In this document: one piece after another, positions 1 to 11,330 of the stretch
Position numbering within the stretch: the stretch's first letter is position 1
Layout: the number at the start of each line of letters is the position of its first letter
NCBI GenBank assembly: GCA_936450465.1
Contig: OW388305.1
Coordinates: 40,624,687-40,688,686 of the forward strand
Reading direction: 5' to 3'
DNA: 64,000 nucleotides
Origin: Gibbula magus
Taxonomy: Eukaryota > Mollusca > Gastropoda > Trochida > Trochidae
Translations under genes and position numbers: made by a program
The notes under the pieces: generated by a model
Told to the model about the DNA's origin: nothing
Seen by the model: only the letters and a program-made list of their open reading frames with translations
Database searches by the model: none

Positions 1-68
1 TATGAATGTTGTATATATGGACATCAAATTAGTAGAAGTGTCACTTCATTTTGAATCTCTCTAAACAT
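1..68. repeat. Repeat A, internal scrap
   Basis: These bases match an internal part of repeat A that also occurs at about 323-392 (shared 'tatgaat.ttgtat' start and 'taaacatg' end). They are joined directly to the 'gcgaatcaag' part that opens the next copy. This is probably the end of a preceding copy that lost material, so two repeat A units met here by deletion or recombination. Confidence 0.6.
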
Positions 69-1397
69 GAGCGAATCAAGAAACATATTAGTGAAAATTA
101 ATATATATGTAGCTACAGCGAATAGTGGCATTTTAATTAAGGATTATTACTTTAACTCGACATTAATACATTTTCTACAATTCTACACTGTTCTTATCAA
201 ACAAATGCCAACCTTTTTTTACAGAGGTTAAACATAAAGTTATATGATGATAGGCCAAAGGTAATTGTGGTTTGGTTATGTTGAACGATGTGCTAATGAA
301 TCCATACAAAGAAAACCCTGCAGCTATGAATATTGTATACATGGACATCAATATAGTACAAGTATCACATCATTTTGATTTCTTTTAAACATGGCATGAA
401 CATGTTAACAAACAGACAGTAATACATCCGATTAAGTTGGTCAATAGATCCTAAGAAAAGTGTTCTATTTCGGAAACGAATAAGATATTGAGCACAACCG
501 CCGTATGACCCTAAGGTTACACATGCACTTAATGTAATTAAACTCTGATGTTTTCGTCATTGACATCACATGATCAACTAAATTCGCGATGTTGGGTGAA
601 CATGTAAATATTGATTGAAGCTTCAATTTATGCTCTTGGATATGAAGAATCTTACTGATCACGGAGTTAATCAACGAGAACATTTATGTAAATAAATGTT
701 GTACAAATGTGATGTTGTAAGCAATGCATCGTGAATTTCTTTTGATGCTTCAAAGCATATGCTTTGTTAAGCTTGATCACCACTCACTTGTGTTTGGCTT
801 CATTTTGTAATCGTATTCTTTATGACTGCATGTTAGTGAGTGAATAATGTGATATCTGACCAAAGGTCTGGAGGACTTAATTGTCGAGTTATGACATTTC
901 AATTACGACCTCTTTTCTTATAACTTTTTCCTATAACTCATATAAAGATATCCTATACTTATGTTTCAAAAATGACATATAAGCGCCTGGTTTGACATTA
1001 AGTCATGTTTTCCCAATTTGGATTTGTTTTATCGATTAAAAAATCTATTTGCAACATATACTGAGTGAACAGAAGTATTTCTATTATGGTCCTTCTAACT
1101 GCTCGTGTATCCGTCTCATGTCAGCTTATTTATGACCAAGAGGAGGACAGAGTAAGTGAAGTTAAAGTGTTGAGATGCCCAGCTGTGTTGATGAAGATTT
1201 ATGGTAATAGGTTTGGTCGAGATTACTCTGGAGTACATTTGTAAACACAAGAACACGAAATCAGAAATAAGGAAGTCTTTTTTAAATCTATTTATAACCG
1301 AACCAACCTATTACCGGTAACATTTGTCAGGATAGTGTACATGTACGATGGTTATTTTTTAGACATTCTAATGTTTTATTTCTATGTAATGTTCTAT
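69..1397 (+). repeat. Repeat A, copy 1
   Basis: Long interspersed repeat, also present at about 7000-8491 and 26248-27730 in the same orientation and similar by eye over its whole length. It carries a 72-codon antisense open frame (465-683) that is open at the same length in all three copies. A sense 72-codon frame seen in copies 2 and 3 is broken here near 1100-1230. No recognised protein domain was found. The copy is interrupted at its right end by a terminal-inverted-repeat element. Confidence 0.75.
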
Positions 1398-1707
1398 AGT
1401 ACGTTTTTGATTAAACGTAATTATTCATACTTACCTGTTGACTAGACCTACGCGCTAGGCCCGCCCATCCTCCCAGCTTGGTCTGTCTTGCTCTTTTGGG
1501 CCTGTTCGGAGAGTGGAGATTTCCAGTGGTGACGTCACGAGACCATGCCGACTTACCACCCTTGGGAGAGGGATTTTACGCATCCCCTACTCCACTGTTT
1601 TACGTTTGGTCTGTGTTAACGTTGAAATAGCATACTTAGAGGAGGTAGGCATAGTAGGTCTAGTCAACAGGTAAGTATAAATAATTACGTTCAATCAAAA
1701 ACGTACT
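1398..1707. mobile_element. MITE-like element with 54-bp inverted ends
   Basis: The left end 1398-1451 and right end 1654-1707 are inverted copies that differ at only two positions by eye, starting 'agtacgttttt'. The 200-bp interior has no reading frame and contains a TGACGTCA site at 1530-1537. Both ends contain CAGGTAAGT pointing outward, which is a consensus 5' splice site on each strand. No clear target duplication is visible at the immediate borders. The family of the parent transposon is unknown. Confidence 0.8.
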
Positions 1708-1830
1708 TTTTGTAACCGAACCAACCCATTACCGGTAACTTTTGTCTGGATAGTGTACTCTGGTCATTATTTAGACATTCTAGTGTTTTATGTTTACATC
1801 AGTATTCATGTCAATACTTTCTGCAGAATT
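1708..1830 (+). repeat. Second copy of the repeat A tail
   Basis: After the MITE the sequence repeats what preceded it. The segment from 'gtaaccgaaccaaccc' to 'tgttttatg' matches about 1297-1385 and the tail of copies 2 and 3. The MITE therefore sits between two imperfect direct copies of a roughly 100-bp segment. Confidence 0.65.
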
Positions 1831-2796
1831 CAAAGTGTATCTGGATAATTTGGGTGACTGACATTAACTTAGTCTGCCTCTGACCCATTAACATACAACA
1901 TCTTTATTGATTTGATGGTCTATATTGATTTGATTCCATAAAAAGAAACTAAAATGATTGAAACTGTGAGTGTGTCTTTAGAATGTATTTGCCTCATCTT
2001 CCTAAAAGTTAGTCTAAAATCTTATCGAAAAAACGTGCTACTGCCATTTTAAGGGAATAACAACGTAATTGTATCATGACACTATATGCAACTGCTGTCA
2101 AGTCTCTTATTACTAACCTGGAATCAATGACACTGTTTTACGGCTACTTTAAAGATAGGGATCGTTATGTGTAGAACTTGTATGTGGTTTGAATTAGTGT
2201 TAAAGTTATATTGACATTTGGAATTAATATATTTTCATATTTTTCCAGGTTGATTTGCCTTGATCTAGTTTGTGCCAAAGACTCACCTCTAAGACTAGAC
2301 CAAAACTCACCTCACCTGATTTTGTCTGTTCTATGACAATGTGTAACACATCAGAATATAATAAGTAGTAGAACTGGTCATTCAAAGTTCAACTAATAAT
2401 ACAGATTAATTTTAACAAGATTTGTATAACTAAATCAGGGATGCCATACAAGTGCATGTTCTGAAGCCGTATCTTGATTAAATCTGTCGGGTTCAGATAG
2501 TGTTCTGTCGGGACTGAATTATTGCATTAAACATGTGTATGCATCGTGCTGTGGCATCGTGCTGTGGCAGCTGCTAAGTGGACGGTCACCCCAATGCTTA
2601 AATCTCCATTTCTCGCATGTTACACGAAATGATAACAATTCACTTATATTATTCATGCAAAAATATTGGGATAAATAGTGAAAGAAGATAACCGTTCACA
2701 CAATAAAACCTCAGATAGATATGACCTGTTCATATATTTTTATTCCGAATACTTTCAGAGGACACAAAGCAGGTTCGTTCCAACTTGTCTTTTATA
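1831..2796. other. Non-coding stretch, nothing recognised
   Basis: AT-rich sequence without a convincing frame, RNA gene or repeat boundary. I see nothing that can be named here. Confidence 0.5.
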
Positions 2797-3475
2797 TACT
2801 AAATGATTTGATAGAGTTCAAAACCATTACATGTTGACAAGTATTTAAACCTAAGCATTCACAATTTCTATTATCTGTATTAAATTGAATTGTATTGCTC
2901 GTCCATTGACGAAGTCGTTGTTTAATAATTTTAACTGCTAAACCTGTTTTAATGGTATGTATGATTTAATGGATTTGTCACTAAGTCCATTAAACAGTGA
3001 CAATTATTTAAAGGTGAGCACTCACAAACATCTCTCTTATATTGTATTTTTATTATTTGATGGAGCTGAAACCCACTACGTGATGACAATTATGTCAAAC
3101 TTACAATTCTGAAGCCTCTCTTCTGTCTTCAAAAGTCTTCTTCGATTTGATGGAGTTGAATCCAATAAAACTAAGTAAAACGTCATCTATCGAATCACTA
3201 AATTAAACAGGTTTCCTCACAGCAATCCTGCCTTTTAATATATTGTATGATATGTTTTAAACCATTACAAAGTGACAGGTTTGTAAAACTGCGCAATCAC
3301 AGATCCCTCGTCTGTCTTATATTCTCAATTTGGTGGACTTGAATTGGCTACATGGCTACAAAGATATAAAACGTCGCATTCTCTAGCCCCTCTTATGTCT
3401 TTAAAAGTATTCAACAATTTGATGGAGATGAAGCCCATTAAAATGATGCAAAACTTGCACTAGCGGATAACTATG
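2797..3475. repeat. Degenerate tandem array, ~85-100 bp unit
   Basis: The phrase 'atttgatggagttgaa.ccatta' recurs, strongly worn, near 2805, 2965, 3055, 3143, 3245, 3330 and 3416. Each is followed by a 'tcacaaatctctct..tgtctt'-like stretch. Spacing is roughly 85-100 bp. It looks like an old minisatellite that has drifted apart. No protein frame runs through it. Confidence 0.55.
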
Positions 3476-3651
3476 AAAAAAAAACCCAAAAAACAAAAAA
3501 CATGGAGGAATAGTAAAACTACTTAATGTCCGATACAATAATTGTCTAGAGTTACTCAGGGGATATTTTTACAAATGCGATTTGTGAGAAACATTAAGTG
3601 TGATGAAACTACTGAACCTGTTAGTGCATGGTTTACTTTTCGATTTAAGTT

Positions 3652-3663
3652 TATCTCCACTGA
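3652..3663. repeat. SINE target-site duplication, left
   Basis: The 12-bp sequence TATCTCCACTGA occurs here and again at 3958-3969, exactly flanking the SINE at 3664-3957. Confidence 0.9.
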
Positions 3664-3957
3664 GTGAGTGAGTGAGTGAGTGAGTTGGGGTTTAACGCCG
3701 CTTTCAAGAGTATTTCACTTATATCGCGGCTGCTAGTATTATGGCAGGGAGAAAGCCCGCAACGCCATGTGGCTATGCACTGCGGTGAAACCTGCGAGCA
3801 TCGGCTGGAACTAGCGAACCATGGGTGGTACTACGCTGAAATTCAGTGTAGCATTGCACCCAAACCTTACTGCGTGTAGAACAGTTCTCTACTGCAGAGA
3901 AAGTTGCCGTGCCCCTGGCGGGATTCGAACCCAGGACCTCTTGATCCGAAGCCGAAC
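3664..3957 (-). mobile_element. tRNA-headed SINE (family S1), minus strand
   Basis: On the minus strand it reads: part of a tRNA-like head with the B-box-like 'ggttcgaatcc' block, a ~200-bp body ('gcaatgctacactgaatttc', 'ttcgctagttccagcc'), and a tail of 'actc' units after 'gcggcgttaaac'. A perfect 12-bp target duplication flanks it. The first ~30 bases of the head, with the A-box region, are missing although the duplication is intact. It was therefore probably inserted 5'-truncated and not cut later. Short frames inside it are not genes. Confidence 0.9.
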
Positions 3958-4559
3958 TATCTCCACTGAAGCCCTGAAGGGTATTTACTTGTATTAAATG
4001 AATTGCAAAGTGCCACTGTTAAGAAATTTTAAACTCTGCATATTATTGTGTTCTTGTGGATTCGTTTATATTCTAGTCCATTCGCTACAGCTTTTATGTT
4101 TGTTCATGTCATAATAATGTACGGTTATGCATGTGACAGATATAAGTGCTATTAGTATCAATGATGAGGAAGGACCAATCGTAGAATACAGGTGATGCTG
4201 CAAGACATTTGTTTTATTAGTAATAGACAATAGATAAACTACATGAAACATAACTTCATTAAAAACACACAAAGGAGGTTCATTCAAGTAATTTTGCATT
4301 TTTGAGTCTATTCAAACAGATAGTGTTGTTTATGATACTTGTACTGATATTGTACTCAAGTTGCAAGGTCTGTTATCTTGTGTAAACTGGCAATATGACT
4401 CATATCTTCCTGCTCTGTGACATGTCAATGGACACGGTTGGTTTGTTTACCTCATCAACTGTTGTATAATGCAAGTGTGTTGACATATTCTGGAAGGAAA
4501 TCATTCATCTGATATAATTGATAAATCGTCTTTATGCAGATGTATCATTCATATGTGTA

Positions 4560-6999
4560 ACATTAACAGTAATATTAACACAGGACAGAAACCTCACATT
4601 GCCACTAGTCTATATGCCACCAAGAAACAGATAATGCCTGTGCAATCATCAGCCATATATGTTGCCCTAACCCCGGTTTTCTGCTTTACACAAAAGCAAA
4701 GTAAAACATTGTAGCCAGTACATAACTGTAAGTCATTAACTCTGTACATATGCGTTATCTTTCATTCCCTTATTTTGATTCTCTTATATATGTTAGAAAG
4801 TGTGAACATTTTAAAGAGAAAAGTCCAATGACCATTATCTGCGGACTAAAATGTCGTACTTAGATTACTTAGAAAGATTAAACAGCATGTTGTAATAGAC
4901 AAATTATTACAAGAGGCTGAAGAGGCGAGGTGAGTTGGAGTTTAACTCCGCTTTCAATTGTGTTTCACTTATATCATGGCTGCTAGTATTATTGCAGGGC
5001 GACTCCACGGTGATCATGCATTGCATTATGCAAACCTACTCGGCTGGAAATAGCAAACCATTGGTGGTCCTGCGCTGCAATTCGGTGTAGTATTGCACCC
5101 AAGCCTTCCTGCATGTAGCACAGCTCTCCACAGCAGAAACAGTTGCCGAGCCCCTCACACGAGTCGAAGCCTCATGATCAGAAGACGAAGACTTACAACT
5201 GCACTAACCCGCCAGGAAACTTGAAATTATATAGATTCAAATGTACATGATTTGCCTGTGTCACTGATCAGTAATGGCAAAACATAGAGTCTATTTATGC
5301 AATATTCCAGCCTCATCGATTAATTTACAATGACAGCTCATAACATTTCCATTAGTTGTTGGAGTAAGCATTAATCATCACTCATATACATTTAAGAATA
5401 TTTGACATGTAATGTAATGATTTTGACATCGTTGATTGAAATACGACCTGCAAGTAGTAGTCGTTTGAAATGTTATTTATCTTTAGGCCTTTGGTGTGTT
5501 GATAAATGATGGAATTTCATTGATTAATGATGAATTTGTATCATCCCAAACTTAACAGATCCTGTCGATAAACTCTCTCTGATGATATTGACGCAGAAAC
5601 ATTAAGCTATATTGATGTGAACTCGGCATACCTCAGATCTCTTGTTAGAACCATATCATCAGATTTTATCGCGTCAATGTAGGATCCATAAGAGGGATAA
5701 TATGGCGTGGCAGCCGTCTAGTGACTTTAAATCTCTTCAGAGTAGCGGATAAGACATCAAGATTACCCATAATATATTATATCATTATCCAATAATTTAC
5801 TTGAGTTTGTGTGTCAGCTTACTATGGGCTCAGTCCACAATTAATTTTAAGTGCATTTATCATTAGTAACAAGGTTTCATTCTGAATTTCCTGACATTGC
5901 CGGAGCGCAGGACTTGTTGTGAAGTCAAAGTACAACCTCTCGGCACTACCAAATCGCAAACCAAAGTTGGGGTTGACCATACCAATTTTGAGATAGGATT
6001 GGAAAATGTAAACATTCGATGATATGCCAAAGAAAACACACAAACGTGCACAAAATCAACATATTTTGTATCCCCCACCCATTCAGGAACACTGACATTA
6101 ACAATTTATACACAGTATAGTTCATAGTATAATCTCTAACCTCTCAGTGAAATCCGGAAACAGATGTCTCCAATCTTAATAAACCTAGAACTGATTATCC
6201 CACAATACCCTTCTATTCCAGTATTTCCTCCTATCCTCAACCACTTCCGGGTAAAATTAACTGTGACCTGAGGCCCTATTTGTAAATTCTGCAACGTTAT
6301 CTCTTCACTTGACTCAACTTACTAATGTGGTCAAGAATGTGTCCTTTGTAAACTGTTTGAGGAAATGTAAGCTGACATTCAGAAATCATGCGATTTCAAA
6401 CATTGGCTATTTCAAAGTTTAATTTTAAGCTTTGTGAGTAAGGATATTCTACAAAATGGCATCTCGGATGCTCATCTAAAATTTCTGAAAATAAGATACA
6501 GTAGTTTAGCTTAAAGACTTAGCAATTACAATAAAGTGACTATTTAACAATATTTCGAAATATCAAAAAAGGATTGCAAAAGTAAACAAGAAAAGGCATG
6601 AAGGCTTTAAAATACCAGTACATTATCACAAATTTGTTAAAAGCTGATGCAGTAATGGATAAGCAATTACAATAAATCTTTGGTCCAATGAACACTACCT
6701 AATCTTAGCAATGACTTTACTCTTTACTTTGATATAGTTTCCTTATTTACTCAAGTAAAATGTTTAGTAAACAGTTTCTTCTCATGACCACTGTATTCCG
6801 TTTAGAGGCAAACTACTTCTTGCTCTACTTCTCCGTGCTAAATAAAACCATTAAGACTGTTACAAGGGTTAATGATCCACGAATGGACTACCAATAAGCC
6901 AGTTATCACCCATTAATCGATTATGTTATGGACATTCTCTGATCTAAGGGTATAGTAGTATGTTTTTGCCTATCATTACACTTTCACCCCCATCTGGAA
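4560..6999. repeat. Old paralogous block, partner at 56.3-57.5 kb
   Basis: No gene seen. Two stretches, about 4660-4860 and 6820-7140, align in the same order and orientation with about 56370-56600 and 57165-57490. An example is 'agtcattaactctgtac' against 'agcattaatactgtac'. The second stretch runs into the start of repeat A copy 2. Either a very old repeat whose young part is repeat A, or an old segmental duplication. The open frames at 5822-6078 look random. Confidence 0.5.
4926..5212 (-). mobile_element. SINE S1, strongly diverged, minus strand
   Basis: Recognisable from 'gagttggagtttaactccgctttca' through 'cggctggaaatagcaaacc' to a worn tRNA-like head ending 'ctgcactaacccgcc'. It is clearly older than the copies at 50.3 and 53.6 kb. 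No target duplication survives that I can see. Confidence 0.8.
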
Positions 7000-8491
7000 A
7001 CACATATTAGCAATGACTATCACCTACTAACATGCCAAAGTACTCTTTATTGATTCCCTGAGTGTAGAGATTGGATGATGAGATATGTGGTGATAACAGG
7101 GCTGTAATTCAAGTTCAGATTGTTGAGAGCAGATTCTTGAAATAACCCACTGCGCAAATCATGGTGCATATTAGTGAATATAAATATATATCTAGTTAAA
7201 GCGGATAGTGGCGTTTTAATTGATTTTAAGGATTGTATTACATTTACAAGAATTGCTTTCTCATCGAATATTCTACACTGGTTCAATATTCAAACAAATG
7301 GCAACCTTTTTATACAAAGGTTAAACATAAAGTTATATGATGATAGGCCAAACGAAGTTGTGGTTTGGTTATGTTGAACGACGTGCTAATGAATCCGTAC
7401 AAAGAAAACCCCGCAGCTATGAATATTGTATACATGGACATCAAGATCAAGACAAGTATCACATCATTTTGATTTCTTTTAAACATGGCATGAACAAGTT
7501 AACCAACAGACAGTCATACATCAGATTAATTTGGTCAATACATCCTAAAAACGTGTTCTATTTCGGAAACCAATAAGATATTGAATACAACCGCCTTATG
7601 ACCTTAAGGTTACACATGCACTCAATGTAATTACACTCTGATGTTTTCGTCATTGAAATCACATGATCAACTAAATTCGCGATGTTGGGTGAGCATGTAG
7701 ATATTGATTGAAGCTTCAATTTATGCTCATGGATATGAATAATCTTACTGATCACGGAGTTAATCAACGAGAACATTTATGTAAATAAATGTTGTACAAA
7801 AGTGATGTTGTCAGCAATGCATCGTGGAGTTCTTTGATTCTTCAAAGCATTTTCTATGTTAAGCTTGTTCACCATGCACATGTGTTTGGGTTCATTTTAT
7901 AATCGTATTCTTTATGATTGCATGTTAGTGAGTGAATAATGCGACATCTGACTAAAGGTCCGGAGGACCTAAATTGTCGAGTTATGACATTTCAATTACG
8001 ACCTCCTTTCTTATGCCTATAACTCATATAAAGATATCCTATACTGTTGTTTTAAAAATGACATATTAGCGCCTGGTTTGACATTAAGTCATGTTTTCCC
8101 AATTTGGATTTTCTTATCGATCTATTTGCAACATATACTGAGTGAACAGAAGTATTTCTATTATGGTCCTTCTAACTGCTCGTGTATCCGTCTCGTTTCA
8201 TTGTCAGCGTATTTATGACCAAGAGGAGGACAGAGTAAGTGAAGTTAAAGTGTTGAGATGCCCAGCTGTGTTGATGAAGATTTATGGTAATAGGTTTGGT
8301 GTGAGATTGGTCAGAACACTGGAGTACATTTGTAAACACAAGAACATGAATCAGAAATAAGGAAGTCTTTTTTAAATCTATTTATAACCGAACCAACCTA
8401 TTACCGGTAACATTTGTCAGGATATTGTACATGTATGTTGGTTATTTTTTAGACATTCTAATGTTTTATTTCAATGTATCTGCAAATGGAC
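7000..8491 (+). repeat. Repeat A, copy 2
   Basis: The most complete copy. It matches copy 1 from its 'gcgaatca' part onward and copy 3 from 'aaacacatattagcaa' onward. It contains the antisense 72-codon frame (7558-7776) and an intact sense 72-codon frame (8142-8360). Neither product resembles a family I know. To the right it is joined to the TTAA-type element in the same way as copy 3. Confidence 0.75.
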
Positions 8492-8495
8492 TTAA

Positions 8496-8728
8496 GGGGC
8501 AGTAGCACAAGAATGTCAGTAGTAAAACATCCATAACTATTCGGAAACGCAAGTTAGAGTGTACATGGTTTGGTAAAGCCATTGGACTCGTTTTTGTTAT
8601 TCGAAATAATAAAATGTCTTCACATTTAAATGGCCACCGCCCATGTTTGCTTTATACCCAACACCGTTATTACAACTACGGATAATTGGTTTGTGTAATA
8701 ATGTTTTACGCTCTAAAGTCAATATCAG
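8496..8728. mobile_element. TTAA-type non-autonomous element, right end lost
   Basis: It starts with TTAA (8492-8495) followed by 'ggggcagtagcac'. Its body, with 'ttggtaaagccattgg' and 'cgaaataataaaatg', also occurs at 27735-27990 and, complete, at 43944-44272. The right terminal repeat is missing here. It occupies the same position in repeat A as in copy 3, so it was inserted before repeat A spread, or it belongs to repeat A. Confidence 0.6.
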
Positions 8729-9597
8729 TTAGGGACACGACGGCTCTTCGTCTCGTTACAAAGACAGTGAGTGAGTGAGCGCGTTAATGCAATAAGGGAA
8801 AATCTGTCTAATGACATCACCTTTAGTGAGGCACGCTAATTCAGGGTACGTGTCTTCGAAACTGAATTTCATTGGATTGTCCTTGTATGAAATTATTTCA
8901 CATACGCCATGACGTAGATGAAAGATTTCTCTAGCGATTGTTATAAATTGTATGTTTTGAAAATATAACGGGTGAAATACCTCACCTAAGCAAACATAAA
9001 TTCTGTTCACACGACCAAACCAGGAGTATTTACACTTATGAGTACATAGACTTTTACTGGGTTAGGGGTCTAGTAAATATACCTTTACTAAAATAGGTTT
9101 ATTTACTCCAGGAGTAAATTTACTCACATAAGCAAATGTGTCCATGTGAAAAGGGCTTAAGTTTCATTGCAAGTGTGAATATTGAGCGAATTATTGTTTA
9201 ACGCCGCTGCCATTGGCGACAAGTGCGAATAAACCATACAGAGAATGATTCAAGTCACACTGCAAATATTTAAATTGGCATTACAAATTTTTCAACCGAC
9301 GACAGATATTATATGTTGTACCCAATTTAAGACAACACTTGTTTGGAGAGGCGTTCAATAAGCCTTAAATGCACTGTAGCACGTTTTTGCATGTTTTTAT
9401 CAAATTTGTCATTTATTTTACACAATGTATATACGCCATTAAATTACACTTGTGACGTCATCCCAATGTTCTTTCACTCCATTATTTTCCAGTAATGGAG
9501 AGTTGCACATCACATCATATATTTTAAGTAGAAATTTAATTTCTTTCACTTTTTAAAGCAATTTTGATAAGAGCAATACGTTGAGTGTAATGTAAGT
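8729..9597. other. Non-coding stretch with SINE scraps
   Basis: No gene recognised. Short pieces of the SINE tail may lie at 8770-8785 ('gtgagtgagtgag') and about 9196-9215 ('gtttaacgccgc'). They are too short to call as insertions. Confidence 0.4.
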
Positions 9598-9690
9598 AGG
9601 GTAATATCCTCGTTACTCTCCATTCCTTAAAAATAATTGGCCTAGGCTCCATTATTTTTAAGGAATGGAGAGTTACTCGGACATTACCCT
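9598..9690. repeat. Foldback with 40-bp arms
   Basis: Arm 9598-9637 and arm 9651-9690 are inverted copies. The inner 22 bases are perfect ('ctctccattcct' against 'aggaatggagag') and the outer part has a few mismatches. The 13-bp loop contains 'ggcctaggct'. A shorter relative of the arm ('taatggagagtt') lies near 9493. Confidence 0.8.
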
Positions 9691-9698
9691 CTACGAAA

Positions 9699-9747
9699 GC
9701 CCCGGTCCTCTCGAAGCCGAATGTGCTAACCACTGCGTTATCCCGCA
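9699..9747 (-). mobile_element. SINE S1 head fragment, minus strand
   Basis: It matches the tRNA-like head of the SINE ('gccgaatgtgctaaccactg', then 'cgttatcccgc'), with the body missing. It abuts the foldback. Confidence 0.6.
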
Positions 9748-9889
9748 TATATTTCAGTTGTTGTCTCCCTCGTAATGTTATGGTACATGCAGCCCTAATA
9801 CATCAACATTTATTCATGATAGGTCTAAACAATCATACATATTTCAGAGAGTAACAATATATTATCTGATTCATGAGATTTCACACATG

Positions 9890-10100
9890 TATGAACATAA
9901 CAGATATAATCGGCTCTGAAACTAAGCGGGAGATTTCGTTGTTACGACAGACGAGAGATCCCGGGTAGCGCGTGAAAAGCGTGCAGTCCGTGCATGTCAG
10001 GTCAACTGACTTGACGGTGAATAAGTTAACATTGTCAAAGCATTGTCTGTTATCTTTAATGACGTTTGAATGAGAAGAATGTTGAATTGATAACAAAACA
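9890..10100. repeat. Repeat C, copy 1
   Basis: Shares 'gagatcccgggta' and 'tgaaaagcgtgcagtccgtg', and then a worn downstream part, with about 37765-37950. A related short core ('gaaaagcgtgcatcacgtgc') occurs at about 42038. Not protein coding as far as I can tell, and the nature is unknown. Confidence 0.6.
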
Positions 10101-11014
10101 TGAATACTGAATTATCTTAGATAAGATATATGGTATTATCATACAATGGATGATGTTCTCGGCAGGATAAAGGCAACGGATATTTTCGGTATCCGTTGGG
10201 GTCATATACGGATAAAGATGCATATTACAGAGGTCAAGTGACGGAACTTCTTTTGAAAATGACGTCACAAGCATTAACATTTCGAACGCCTGTAATAACC
10301 GTAACAGTTGTAATAGCGTAGGCCTAATAGCTTCATGTAAATAGACATACTTCAGTCTTCATTTCATATAGATCTACATTAATTTTAGAAATGACAAAAC
10401 AAACATAGTGCAATGCATATTACGGAAACAATTATTATGATCAAGCAGTGCCAAAACATTTTCATCGCGAGTCGAAAACTACAGAGTAAACACTTTATAA
10501 ATACTTACAGGTAACAAAGGCATTTTGAGTTACATATGCATTTATCGAACGTCAATCTTCACTGTTCTATAATGTCACTTTTGTAAAAGGAGATTTTAGA
10601 ATTCGCTGCCTAACATTCAGTTTAGCTCTCCGTGTGATGTGTGCGTCGCCATTTGCAACCGGGCGGAAGGGAAGCGACTCTCGCCCCTTCAAGATGGACT
10701 CCCCTACACTCATGATTACACGAAAGGACGCGAGTTCGAATTCGCTGTCCTCACCTTAATTATTTTTCATTTGAAAAACGTATTTTAAAACGTATTAAAA
10801 CATTGACAATTAAGATCATGCCAAAAATAACAATTAGTTTCACTGAAAGCATAATTTAGGAGGCGTTATTTTGTGTCATTTTACTGTGAGAATAGCACGC
10901 CGTTAATTTGCATATATCAATACGCCTATTTACAGTAAAGTTCAACTTTGAAATTAATGTTGTCATGCTGTTTTGCACAACATGAATGAAGAATGACATT
11001 GTATGATAAAACAA
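10101..11014. other. Non-coding stretch, nothing recognised
   Basis: No supported gene. A locally GC-rich patch at about 10610-10740 contains 'ggacgcgagttcgaattcgc', which looks like a tRNA B-box, but no tRNA fold is evident around it. Confidence 0.4.
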
Positions 11015-11330
11015 GACAATAGTTTATTGTATTTAAGGCCACCGGCCCATATACAAGAGAGTTACATTCAAGGTTACATCACTAAATATAAATATGAATA
11101 AGCATACACATTATAAACTTAGCAGTTGTAAATGCTCGTTGCGACGAGCAAATGCATATTTAACATAGAATGCTAGATTACGTAGTGTGGTTTCATTTTT
11201 AGTTGATACTATCGCGGTAAAAGCTATTAGTGATGGTTTCGTTGAATAACGTTCTGGGATATATTAATTGGCAGCGTAAATCTTCATAAAAGGCCAAGGC
11301 TCGCAAAATACAATGTTTATTCCTAATGCA
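11015..11330 (-). pseudogene. LINE 3' end (CR1/jockey-like), minus strand
   Basis: Translation of the minus strand with one frame correction near 11265 gives the last part of a LINE ORF2: a FYEDLR block, an LIPERY block, then LRNLAFYVKYAFARRNEH and a stop at 11111-11113. This arrangement is typical of the segment after reverse transcriptase in CR1/jockey-type LINEs. A short 3' untranslated part with AATAAA (reverse complement at 11023-11028) follows. Everything upstream is missing, as expected for a 5'-truncated insertion. Not functional. Confidence 0.65.

Noticed and set aside
3676..3879. Protein frame with CGETCEHRLELANHGWYY, also at 41194 and 53583
   Set aside because: It is the SINE body read on one strand. 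It recurs wherever a SINE copy is fresh and has no independent support.
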